64,000 nucleotides of DNA from Helicostylum pulchrum (taxonomy: Eukaryota > Mucoromycota > Mucoromycetes > Mucorales > Mucoraceae). The notes below the pieces were generated by a model. The model searched no databases and was not told the DNA's origin. It worked only from the letters and a program-made list of their open reading frames with translations. The stretch lies in contig JAIXMO010000013.1 in NCBI GenBank assembly GCA_025677825.1, positions 248,001-312,000 on the forward strand. The letters run 5' to 3'. Below, in pieces: positions 10,365-20,197 of this stretch. Position numbers and translations under genes: made by a program. The number at the start of each line of letters is the position of its first letter. The stretch's first letter is position 1.

Positions 10365-11586
10365 ATGGATAGTAAACAGAGCACTATCATTTTGACAGAT
10401 AATACTTTGTTTGTTCAACATGAAAAGGTTGAACTTAAACAAAAGTCTAACTTGAGACGTCAAATGGATGATCTTTTATTCGGTTCGGTAATATAAGCCT
10501 ATTTATCTTATCATTATTTTCTTCTAATCTTTTTTTTTTTTAGTTTGCTGGTATGGTCGGTAAATTTGTAGAGTATCCATTCGATACTATCAAAGTTCGA
10601 CTTCAAACTCAACCGTTAGACCATCCGTACTTTTCTGGTCCCTGGGATTGTTTTAAAACAACTTTAAAACAAGAAGGCCTGAAAGGATTCTTTACAGTAA
10701 AGCATTATCTTAATTAAAACGCAGATTTAAAAAAGATACTAATCTTTTTTTTTTTACATAAAATTAGGGTATGTCTTCCCCACTTGTTGGATCCATGGTA
10801 GAAAATGCCGCATTATTCGTCGGTTATAGACAAGTTCAAAGAATTATTCGAGAAAATTCTACATCAAGTCAGGAACTTGAACGTCAAAAAGGTTTACCAG
10901 AGGATGAATTACCACCACTTTCAATTTCACAATTAGTTTTAGCGGGTGGTGCTTCGGGTGCCATGGCTTCCATGATTCTTACACCTGTTGAATTAATTAA
11001 ATGTAAGTTACAGGTTCAAATTGGATCACAAACAGTTACGCACGGTGTAAAGTTTACTGGACCTTTTCATGTGATGCGTCATGTATTTCAATCGCACGGG
11101 TTAAATGGGTTTTATAGAGGTTTTGTTGCCACCTTGTTACGAGAGGCTGGTGGCGGTGCGTTTTGGTTTGGTACCTATGAATATACCTGTGCTCACTTTA
11201 TTGAGTACAGACAATCGAAATCTGATAAAACTGTATTGAAAAAGGATTTGACGCCGTATGAGTTAATGGCGGCTGGTGCGTTAGGTGGTATGGCCTATAA
11301 TTTTTCATTGTATCCTGTGGATGTGATTAAATCTCACATGCAAACGGATGAACAGCTGGCTACAACTAGTCGTCAAAGATCGTTTGTTCAAACTGCAAAG
11401 GAACTTTATGCGCAGGGTGGATATAAACCATTTTATAGAGGTTGTGGCATTACAGTAGCTCGTAGTGCTCCCACATCTGCCATTATTTTCTTGACTTATG
11501 TAAGTTTTTTTTAGTGATTTTGTAATTGTATTGATATTAATTATTTTTATTTTTTCTAGGAATTACTTTCTCGTCATTTTGGATAA
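10365..11586 (+). CDS. ORT1: Mitochondrial ornithine carrier (Ort1/Arg11 type)
   Basis: Inner-membrane carrier that exchanges ornithine/arginine between matrix and cytosol and so links arginine synthesis compartments. Exons 10365-10487, 10544-10696, 10768-11499 and 11560-11586 give 344 aa. Three carrier repeats each start with the family signature: YPFDTIKVRLQT, TPVELIKCKLQV and YPVDVIKSHMQT. The context GMSSPLVGSMVENAALF and the REAGGGAFWFGTYE segment resemble Ort1/Arg-13 proteins more than carnitine or other basic amino-acid carriers. The leader before repeat 1 is slightly long (about 40 residues). Substrate is inferred from family resemblance. Confidence 0.85.
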
Positions 11587-11908
11587 ATCATTTTTTTTTC
11601 TTTAAAAAAATACCCTTTTTTTCTTCTTCTTCTTTTAATCTATCTTCATATACATATATACATGTAATAAAATAAAGCAATGTATATTTCCTCTTATTTT
11701 TTTTTAAAAAAAATCTTACAGAGTGTCCAATTACTGTTTAAGAGTAACATGAGTAACTGCGTTTATTGTAACGATCACTTCTAAAAATTAACAAGGAAAC
11801 CCTAAAAGTGACTAGTTTTAAACAAGGGCGTTACCCAAATAATAAAAAAACACTTTTTTTTTTTCAAATAAACCTCTCTTTCTTTCTTTTTCTTCTTTTC
11901 TGTAAATC
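11587..11908. other. Intergenic
   Basis: 3' end of the carrier gene (AATAAA-like signals around 11668) and a CT-rich leader before the next gene. No other feature. Confidence 0.45.
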
Positions 11909-13094
11909 ATGTACACCGAGATAAGTATATTTATAGGATACGTTTGTATTATACCAGTAATATCTGTTTGCACCAACGGTTTGATCAAAGATATACTACT
12001 GTATTCTCACGCGTTAGGTATATCCTGTATACTTTACATTTTAATAAACCAAGTCGATACTGCAACAACCGAGAAAAACGAGTTGTATGGTTTGCGTCAC
12101 CTTTTATTTAACATTCAACTTCCTCCAGCTACGTTATGGTTTAATATGGGATTATGGGATAAACCAGATTTAACGTTCCCGCAAGCTTGTGAAAATCTCG
12201 TTCATGCGGTAGCTAAAGTGATGGATATTAAACCTGTTTCGACCGTGTTAGGTAAAATCTAATTTTTTTTTATACGCGTATATTTTTTTGGGGCTAAATG
12301 TATTGCTTGTAGACGTTGGGTTTGGTTGTGGAGATTCTTGTATTGTGTTAGCAGGTATGGATTTAATGTCTTTGTGTTATTTATAATCAGATGGTATTGA
12401 AAAAAATAAATACGTTTAGAGCAATATAAATCAAAAGTGACGGTAATATACTAGTCTATCAAAAGAAACCATATATTCTAATGTATAAATTAAGGGTATA
12501 ACAAATGAACTATCACAATGGCGTATAGCATCAGACAGAATTTCACCTACGAAGCTTAAAGATCAAATTACGTTAATACACGGATCTGCAGATGATTTAA
12601 ACCAACATATTTCATCCACCGAGATATACGACTATATTGTCAGTATCGATTCAGCATACCATTATAACACTCGATGGGATTTTTTAAAAAACGCCTTTAC
12701 TTATTTAAAACCTAAAGGAGGAACGATCGGACTCTATGACCTTTGTATTGATTCCGAGTTTTTAAAACAAGCTTCGTCAATGCAGTATAGCTTTCTTAAA
12801 TTGATTTGTGAGGCTACACATATACCTATTGAAAACTTGGTCACTGTAGAGGAATATCAAAAGAGGTTGGCTGATATGGGCTACGAAAAAATTGAAATGA
12901 TAAGTTTGGATAGAGCACAAGTATTTGGTGGTCTTTCTGCATCGTTTAATGCTCAGTATGATACAGTAATGAAGTATGGAATTGGAGTTAGTTTATCGAA
13001 CAAAGTGTTTTTAAAGGCGTCTGGTTTTATATTTGGTCTGTTTGGAACTAAGCCTTGGTTGGTTCCTGTCATTGTTAAAGGAGAGAAACCTTGA
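11909..13094 (+). CDS. Membrane-anchored class I SAM-dependent methyltransferase
   Basis: Exons 11909-12251, 12313-12354, 12420-12442 and 12495-13094 give 335 aa. The third is a 23-nt micro-exon that is required for phase continuity. N-terminal hydrophobic segments (about residues 5-48) suggest membrane attachment. SAM-binding motif I is DVGFGCGDS at about residues 115-123, followed by an acidic EQYKSK strand, a motif-II region YDYIVSIDSAYHYNTRWDF and a post-II YLKPKGG. This order is normal for methyltransferase type-11-like folds; the substrate cannot be read. It is convergent with the oxidoreductase, with only 85 bp between stop codons. Confidence 0.8.
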
Positions 13095-13179
13095 ACACAT
13101 TCAAGCTTTTTTATACATATAAAAAAAAATCAATAAATAATAAAACACATTCTAATTTTATTTATACAATTGAAGGAAA

Positions 13180-14443
13180 TTACAACTTGGGACGACGATT
13201 AGCACGTTCATATTGATTAATCCATTTAACATGCACACCAAGTTCAGAAGCAGCACGATTCGTCCAAGCAGGATTACGTAAATGTTCACGACCCACCAAG
13301 ATAAAATCGGCTTCTTCCTTTTGTAAGATTTCTTCAGCCTCCTTTGGTTCGGTAATCATACCCACAGCACCAGTTGCAATATTGGCTTTATGCTTAATAG
13401 CGTTTGAAAGAGGGACTTGATAAAGTTTATCAACAGGGTATTTTACATTGGGAAGGTTACCTCCAGAAGATACATCAATCACATCTACACCTATTTCTTT
13501 TAAAGCTTTGGCGTATTCAATTGACTGATAGATATCCCATCCTGTTTCATCATGACCCAAGATTTCGGGGTTCTCGAAATCGGTACCGGATAAACGAACC
13601 CAAAGAGGCTTTTCTTGAGGCCAAACGTTACGAACTGCTTGTGCGACTTCAAGAGGGAAACGAAGTCTGTTTTCTAATGAACCACCGTACTGGTCCGTTC
13701 GCTGGTTAGAGTTACCGGATAAAAAGTTATGTAACAAGTAACTAAAAATAAAAAGTTAGAATGTAACACACGCATAAAAGAATCTCCTCATTTTTTTTTA
13801 ATACTTTACCCGTGAGCGCTATGGATTTCAAGAACGTCAATACCCGCTTTATTTGCTCGAATTGCAGCATCTGCCCATTTCTGAACAATTTCTTTTAATT
13901 CGGAGATAGATAAGGCATTAGGGTTAGCATGTACTTCATCAAAAGCTGATTCTGAGGGACCAACGACATCACTAGGCCACCCTTCTTCTTGTTCAGACAA
14001 GTTATGGTATCCACCAGGCATCCAGCTAGTTCCCATATTGGCTTTACGACCTGCATGAGCAATTTGAATACCTGCAACGGTTCCTTGAGATTTCAGTACG
14101 TTTACAACTCGTTGAAGAGGCGCAATATGATCGTCGGACCAGATACCGGAATCGTGGGCAGAGATTCTTCCTCGGGCCTCTACAGCAGTTGCTTCGATAA
14201 TAACCATAGCAGGTCTCTTTAAGGCAAAGGAACCGTAGTGAGCAACATGGTAATCATTTAAAAAGCCATCAGTAGAACTGTACATGCACATTGGTGGTAC
14301 AACGATACGGTTACGAAATGTAACTGATTTACACGTAATTGGAGTAAATAATTTGGGTACTTCCTCGGTGGAGATGCTATTGATTTCGGCCGGTACATTA
14401 GCACCTTGAGGTTGGACGCTTTGGAATAAATAATTGGATGACA

Positions 14444-14444
<1 letters not shown>
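13180..14444 (-). CDS. Old-yellow-enzyme-like NADH:flavin oxidoreductase (YqjM class)
   Basis: FMN-dependent ene-reductase predicted to reduce activated alkenes using NAD(P)H. Exons 14444-13810 and 13741-13180 give 398 aa. Seen in order: LFTPITCKSVTFRNRIVVPPMCMYS (FMN-binding strand 1, Cys as in YqjM-type enzymes), IQIAHAGRKA, then across the splice junction IHSAHGYLLHNFLSG, NQRTDQYGGSLENR, and a C-terminal FILVGREHLRNP phosphate-binding loop. These are diagnostic of the thermophilic-like OYE class. The left end of the long-TIR element lies only ~100 bp upstream of the ATG, so the native promoter may have been displaced. Confidence 0.92.
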
Positions 14445-14474
<30 letters not shown>

Positions 14475-14543
14475 TAGGTAAAATAAATAAAGAAAAAGAT
14501 AGAGATGTGTTTATTTAGAAAAAATACGGATTTTTATCCATGA

Positions 14544-14891
14544 TTTTTTTTTTTTGGGGCACTTTGAAAATAGAAATTGGGACGGATTACTTTTTTTTTG
14601 GGACAAATGAAATAAACTTTTGGGACAAAATGATTTTTTTATTTCTGACGAAATACTTAAGGGTAACATACATATATAGCGATGACATTTACCTTAAGTC
14701 TAATTCTTTATCAATGCACCTAACCCAGAATATCACCCAACTTTGGCAATCCTGAACAGTATCTGATCTCACAAGCTGCAGGAAGGCGAGATGTCAATGT
14801 ATATGCTTTATCAAGTAGGTTCCTCGTAATATTGTTCTTCATATTTGATCAGGATTCTTATGCGCATAACCGTAGTGGTGACCAAAAAAAA
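14544..14891 (+). repeat. Left terminal inverted repeat of the 14.5-18.0 kb element
   Basis: Pairs with 17630-17985 in inverted orientation. The outer part contains three or four GGGAC-type motifs (GGGGCAC, GGGACGGA, GGGACAAATGA, GGGACAAAATGA) after T-runs, possibly transposase-binding sites. The inner end reaches CGTAGTGGTGAC. The ORF visible in both arms (KIEIGTDYFFFG) is only the shared sequence, not a gene. Confidence 0.85.
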
Positions 14892-14997
14892 AAGAGCGCT
14901 TAATTTCTTTTTTTAAAAAAAGTGACTACCATTAAATGTTATGACGTTCTCAAGATCCCAACTAGGGTTTTCTTTTTTATTTATTTCTTCATGTGAA

Positions 14998-15537
14998 TAT
15001 TGAATGTTGCTTCGGTACTTCAGTGGTAGCATGATTAGAATAAGTTTAGGTTCTGGGGGCGTCTCTTTCTACTTGTCATGTGAGTATTGGATGTTGCTTT
15101 GGTACTCCAGTGGTAGCAGGATGAGAGATGGTCGAATGAGGTTTGGTTGCTGCGTTTTACTTTACTGGTTCTTCGTACATCAGATGTAGTTCGACAGGAG
15201 GCATTTTGGGGTCTGGGGCGTCTCTTTCTACTTGTCATGTGAGTATTGGATGTTGCTTTGGTACTCCAGTGGTAGCAGGATGAGAGATGGTCGAATGAGG
15301 TTTGATTGCTGCGTTTTACTTTACTGGTTCTTCGTACATCAGATGTAGTTCGACAGGAGGCATTTTGGGGTCTGGGGCGTCTCTTTCTACTTGTCATGTG
15401 AGTATTGGATGTTGCTCTGGTACTCCAGTGGTAGCAGGATGAGAGATGGTCGAATGAGGTTTGGTTGCTGCGTTTTACTTTACTGGTTCTTCGTACATCA
15501 GATGTAGTTCGACAGGAGGCATTTTGGGGTCTGGGGT
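14998..15537. repeat. 159-bp tandem repeat, about 3 full copies plus a degenerate one
   Basis: Units start at 15061, 15220 and 15379 (GTCTCTTTCTACTTGTCATG), an exact 159-bp period with very few differences. A diverged partial unit precedes them at about 14998-15060. 159 is 53 codons, so a minus-strand frame stays open through the array as a 53-residue repeat rich in Arg, Ser and Thr. The array lies downstream of the element's gene and may be a minisatellite rather than coding. Confidence 0.85.
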
Positions 15538-15734
15538 TTGGGAGTATATAATCTCCACCTTCTCGTGGTTACTCCTGTTATTAGAAGCTTAATGCTTTGA
15601 AGCGAAGAGAGACTTTTTGCCATTCATCTTGAAGTATTATAATAAATTACACATTCAATAAAATAGATTCTCTGTACTCTTAACTTTTATTTACATAATT
15701 TTAACTTAAGTTTTTGTTTGAAAAAAGGCAAGAT

Positions 15735-17490
15735 TCATACATAGTCACTGAAAGCAGCTGCATGGGTTCTTTTGTTATCACCTGCAACGAAACAAGGAGA
15801 GAAATACGCTTCAGAACTTTCATCAAGGGAGACAGAGGAAGAGATAGCTTTCAAATGGCTAGTAGTACTTTCAATGACCAAGGCACAATTGTACACCAGC
15901 TTTAGCACAGGTGGCAATAGTTTAGGAACTTCAGCGGGGGATTCTGGCATATGGTACCGTTGAGATGTTCCTACCAGAGCAACAGATCCTTTATTACAAG
16001 TCATTACTTGAGCAGAGATATACATTTCTGTCAAAGAAAGAGATCAATTAATATGAACAAAAGCCTTTTTTCTTTTATACTTTACCACTGATTACGAATG
16101 AAATGACTTTGAAGTTGTTGGGCATAGTTTTATAATCTTTAGCAAGATGTAAAATAAAACCTTTTAACATTAGTGGCGTTTTGATCTCGAATTCTTGTAA
16201 CTCTTTTGTTCCTGTTGGGCCTTTGTTATACAAGCCAATTTCAACACATCCAAGTTCGTGTGTCAAATATTTGAATACCAAATCAGCATGATTAGCTGCT
16301 ATCTTCCTGTTGATTTTGCTTATTGATCCAATCAGTCGATCTTTGTTGAATTCTTCAGAAGATGCAGTACTTTCTGTTTTTCTATTTATAAAATCAAAAT
16401 ATTCATATTAGCCAAGACAGCTTCTTCTCTCACAGTACCAATGCTATGATGACTTACTTTTCAGTATTAGTGTTGCTTAGTTGTTTACTGGTTTTGATGA
16501 AACCATAAACATCATCTAAAAGATCTTCTTCAGATTTGAACGGTACTATAGTAGGTCCATTGATGAAGAGCATAATGTAATTAATTATGCTATTTTTGAA
16601 CCAATACTTTTCTTTATTATTAACTGGGTCCGCAGACACAGCATCCATAGCATCGTAAATCGCTCTGAATGTTGTCTAGTTATAAAACATTAACGAAAAT
16701 AGAGTTAAAAAAATAAAGAAAATTCAAATTTTACCTTTTGATTTAGTAATGATAATATATCTTTCAGTTCTTTAGGAAGGTCATTATTCAGCGAGTGATC
16801 AACATGTTCTTTTATTTCCACGAGGTCCTCTGAACTGAAGTGATTGAACCAGGTAGGATCATTAGGATTAAGGATCATTGAGTGTGCAGGACTAAAAAGA
16901 ACGTAAATAATAAGATACAAATAAAACTGTTGCGATATAGGTTTACTTACTGAACATAATTAAATGTTTTTGATACGTTGTAAATTGTATCTTCTACATC
17001 GGTTCCTGAACTTAATATCCATTTATTTTTTATTTTGCTATGGATTTCTTTTAATTTAATATAATCGGTTGAGATTAATTTCTTTTGATACTCAAGCGAA
17101 GAAGTATTACTGTTGCTGCTAGTTTTTGATGATAATGAAGAACTTAATTGTATAATGTATGGACTGGGTAATTCTTTTTCGATTACTTCCCATTTATCTT
17201 CATGGCTAATTGTGCCAAAGTCCAGTTTCAAATTTTTAGCAGTAGTTTTATACGCATGTTTCCATAAAGATTTATATTTTTTATGTTCCTCCCCGTTGTA
17301 ATCCGATATTATTCTATTTTTCATATCGAGGATAAACTTATTCCAGCTTAATTTCTCTCCTTCTTGACTAAGTAGCTGTGAAGCTATTTCTAAAATCGAG
17401 AACGTTTATAAGTACTCACTCTGTGTATTTAGTATCTTAATGTATTTTTTTACAACGCGTACCGTCTTTATATACTTCTTCAATAGCCAT
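15735..17490 (-). CDS. Six-exon gene of unknown family inside the TIR element (476 aa)
   Basis: Exons 17490-17463, 17389-16951, 16891-16735, 16675-16458, 16381-16086 and 16027-15735 splice in perfect phase to 476 aa. The first intron has a consensus branch point (TACTAAA). Features seen: a basic helical N-terminus (HKKYKSLWKHAYKTTAKNL), a Ser-rich linker, an acidic central part (FSSEDLVEIKEHVDH), and a more ordered C-terminal half (HELGCVEIGLYNKGPTGTKE, TPLMLKGFILHLAKDY, LLPPVLKLVYNCALVIES). No DDE/D, RNase H, helicase or zinc-finger signature was found. I recall similar repeated uncharacterised proteins in Mucorales but cannot name a family. It could be a cargo gene or an unrecognised mobility protein. 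Confidence 0.7.
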
Positions 17491-17629
17491 AGTGACGGTA
17501 TATTGCTGTAGTAAGTTTAGTGTATGAAAGGGTAGGAAAGAGTTAAATTTCCTTTTTTTTTTTTTGTTATCGCTACTACGGTTATATGACGTAACAAATA
17601 TTGTTGCCTCTTTGTTTTCTTTTGTTTAC

Positions 17630-17985
17630 CTTTTTTTTTTTTTGTCACCACTACGGTTATGCGCATAAGAATCCTGATCAAATATGAAGAGCAATATTAC
17701 GAGGGACCTACTTGATAAAGCATATACATTGACATCTCGCCTTCCTGCAGCTTGTGAGATCAGATACTGTTCAGGATTGCCAAAGTTGGGTGATATTCTG
17801 GGTTAGGTGCATTGATAAAGAATTAGACTTAAGGTAAATGTCATCGCTATATATGTATGTTACCCTTAAGTATTTCGTCAGAAATAAAAAAATCATTTTG
17901 TCCCAAAAGTTTATTTCATTTGTCCCAAAAAAAAAGTAATCCGTCCCAATTTCTATTTTCAAAGTGTCCCAAAAAAAAAAAAAAA
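17630..17985 (-). repeat. Right terminal inverted repeat of the 14.5-18.0 kb element
   Basis: Reverse complement of 14544-14891. The inner end begins GTCACCACTACGGTTATGCG at about 17643. A second, degraded copy of this inner end (TTATCGCTACTACGGTTAT) lies about 80 bp further inside at 17564. The outer end finishes in CCC followed by 15 A. Confidence 0.85.
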
Positions 17986-18207
17986 GTGTGTACAAGTCGA
18001 ACCAAAAAAAATTTCAACTGTACCAATTAAGACTAAAATCCTGCACATTGCATCGTATTGATAACAGCCAAGATCTAGACCGTCGATTAAAAGCTGCTTC
18101 AAGATTAAACAAGTTGCTCGAAGTATACACACACATTTTTTTATTTTTTTTTATAAAAGCTCCAAAGGCAACTTTTCTTTTTGACTGATACAATGATACA
18201 TTCTTAA

Positions 18208-18591
18208 TCAATGATTTTTGATCAAGCGTCGAATACTTCTTAGCAACACTCTTCGTATTGGTACAGGTGAATTGTCATAAATACAGTTTATTTCAACTTC
18301 ATACTTTTTCGGATCCTATAATATCTATATTAGCACAAAACAAGTAAATTACAATAAAATAAAATCTAGTTACCTTGATAAGATCATAGTAGTATTGTGC
18401 ATTACCCTTCAAAAACAAATCTGCTGAGCGTATAGCAAGTAATCCACTGTCGTTTGCGTTTTTTTGTTGGGGGATCTAAATGGTTTGAATATAATTAATA
18501 TTGTTTACAAATATAGTAAAACAAAACTTACATTAGCAATGTCAACTTCGATTTTTTTGCATTTTCCGTTATGCTCTGCAGCATACTTTTG
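18208..18591 (-). pseudogene. Ulp1-like (C48) cysteine-protease C-terminal relic
   Basis: Three minus-strand blocks join in phase: about 18591-18532, 18475-18374 and 18315-18208 (stop). The middle block reads IPQQKNANDSGLLAIRSADL, which aligns with the C48 motif Q-x-N-x-x-D-C-G around the catalytic Cys, but here the Cys position is Ser. No His or Asp block was found upstream. It is probably a dead protease fragment, perhaps from a transposon or a decayed desumoylase gene. The 5' boundary is uncertain. Confidence 0.5.
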
Positions 18592-19416
18592 GTTTAAAAA
18601 AATGAAAATCGAAAAAAAAACAAAAAAGTACGTTTTTAATTTTTTTTTATCAAAGATATAGTTAAAACAACTATTTGTATTAAAAACCGTGGGTCCAAAA
18701 AGCGTTTCCTGTTGCTTTAAAAAAATAAAAACCAATATTTATTATAACTGCCAATTTTAGCAGTGATTTCTAATGTGAGCGATTTTCGAACTCAGGTATC
18801 TCAGTGAGCTTTTTTTTCTTTAGGAGTTATTTTTCACTTGATTGAATAGGAATTATTTCTATTTGGACTATCGTTTTAAAACTAGGTATTGAACTTTCTA
18901 TAATGACTCTAACCAATATACGGATGCTGCTATGAATATTATTTATTGTATCAGCGACCAGGTGGAGCAAATTTGAGCAAGAACTGCTTCTATGCACGGT
19001 GGTTTCTTTAAGCCGTATCGGTTTGTAGGAACATAAAAAAAAAACGATAAGCAAAATAATAATAAGATATAAGCTCGTTTAAAAGATGCGATCTATTAAA
19101 TTACATAGAAAAAAATACGCCACCTTTTTTTTGAAATAGAACGTCTATCTAGAATTCGCGTTTTTTTTTAAAAAACTAAATCACATTATATATCAATCAT
19201 TTTTCTTGTTATGAGCTGACGCAAAGTACCCTGCCACCAAATGTAGAGAGCGTAGTTATTAAGATAAAAATCGATAATATCTTTGCGCAAAAGAGACTTC
19301 AAAAACATCTGACCAATTAGATTCAAATACTAGAGTAAAGATTTAAAAGACTGGTTCTTTTGGGCAAAAAGCATTTTTTTTTCTCATTATTTTCTATTCT
19401 GAAAAAGAGTGTTATA
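18592..19416. other. Intergenic, no confident gene
   Basis: AT-rich with T- and A-runs. A 75-codon minus-strand ORF at 18827-19054 has no recognisable content. The right part is the promoter of RPB9. Confidence 0.4.
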
Positions 19417-19960
19417 ATGGCTACATTTAAATATTGCTTAGATTGGTAATAAGAAAAAAGGCAATGGATTCAAGAAGACGATTGTATTAAAATTGTTGTT
19501 TTTTTTTTATTATAGTAATAACTTGTTATACCCAAGAGAAGAAAAATCTTCTAGAAGGTTAATGTTTGCTTGTAGAAATTGTCAATACGAAGAAGAAGCA
19601 GAGAATGTTTGTGTCTATCGTCATGAGATTGTACACGCACCTTCGTACGCATATTGAATATACCTGTTCGCGTTTTCTTCTTCTTTTTCTAACTTGTATA
19701 TATTTTTTTATAGTGAACAAACCATGATGTTGGCCGATTTGAGTACTGATCCTACTCTTGTAAGTGTAGAAAATACATTATAGATTAGATCTAGTTTGTA
19801 CTTACTGTTTTTTTAATAGCCTCGCGCTAATGTGCAATGTCCTCGTTGTGGTAATCCAGAGGCAGTATTCTTTCAATCTTCTTCTCGACGTCCCGATGCA
19901 AAAATGGCACTCTTTTATGTGTGTGGTAGTAAAAGTTGTGGTTATCGATGGACCGAATAA
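19417..19960 (+). CDS. RPB9: RNA polymerase II subunit RPB9
   Basis: Two-zinc-ribbon subunit of Pol II that affects start-site choice, fidelity and transcript cleavage. Exons 19417-19445, 19516-19644, 19714-19759 and 19820-19960 give 114 aa, a little shorter than yeast (122). The N-terminal ribbon shows CLDCNN and ACRNCQ. The linker is HAPSEQTMMLADLSTDPTLPR. The C-terminal TFIIS-like ribbon shows CPRCG and CGSKSCGYRW. All eight Cys positions expected for the two zinc sites can be seen. The three introns are 52-70 nt. Assignment is secure. Confidence 0.95.
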
Positions 19961-20197
19961 ATTATTATTTTGAATTAGAAAAAACGTATCTGTAAAAAAA
20001 AGAAAAAAGAAAGACTTGTATAATAAAATAACGTCATGATGTAATCAAGCAGGTGATGGTATACAAAATATGTTTTAGATATAAAAGAAAGTCTGCACTC
20101 GAAAAAAATAAATAAAAAATAAAACTAAGACCGGCCCTATTGTTTATTTTTTATTTTTTCTTCTTTTCACTTATATTTTTTTATAAAAGAAATAACA

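Larger units (their letters stand above)
14544..17985. mobile_element. Long-TIR DNA element (~3.4 kb) carrying an unknown gene
   Basis: Two ~335-bp inverted repeats (about 14556-14891 and 17630-17970, nearly identical) bound a 3.4-kb unit, each beyond a T- or A-run at the outer edge. The ends read T(n)GGGGCACTTTGAAAATAG. Inside are a 159-bp minisatellite and one intact six-exon gene. No recognisable transposase, reverse transcriptase or recombinase motif was seen. No clear target-site duplication could be assigned because the flanks are homopolymers. High TIR identity implies recent mobility or gene conversion. Confidence 0.8.

Noticed and set aside
13404..14222. Plus-strand ORFs over the oxidoreductase gene
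   Set aside because: Antisense shadows of a clear OYE gene.
14540..14755. 71-aa ORF repeated at 17771-17995 on the other strand
   Set aside because: It is simply the open frame of the terminal inverted repeat; no start context or domain.
17420..17490. Apparent frameshift in an A7 run at the start of the element's gene
   Set aside because: A 73-nt intron (17462-17390) with a TACTAAA branch point removes the problem segment and keeps frame; a 30-nt intron alternative would be too short.
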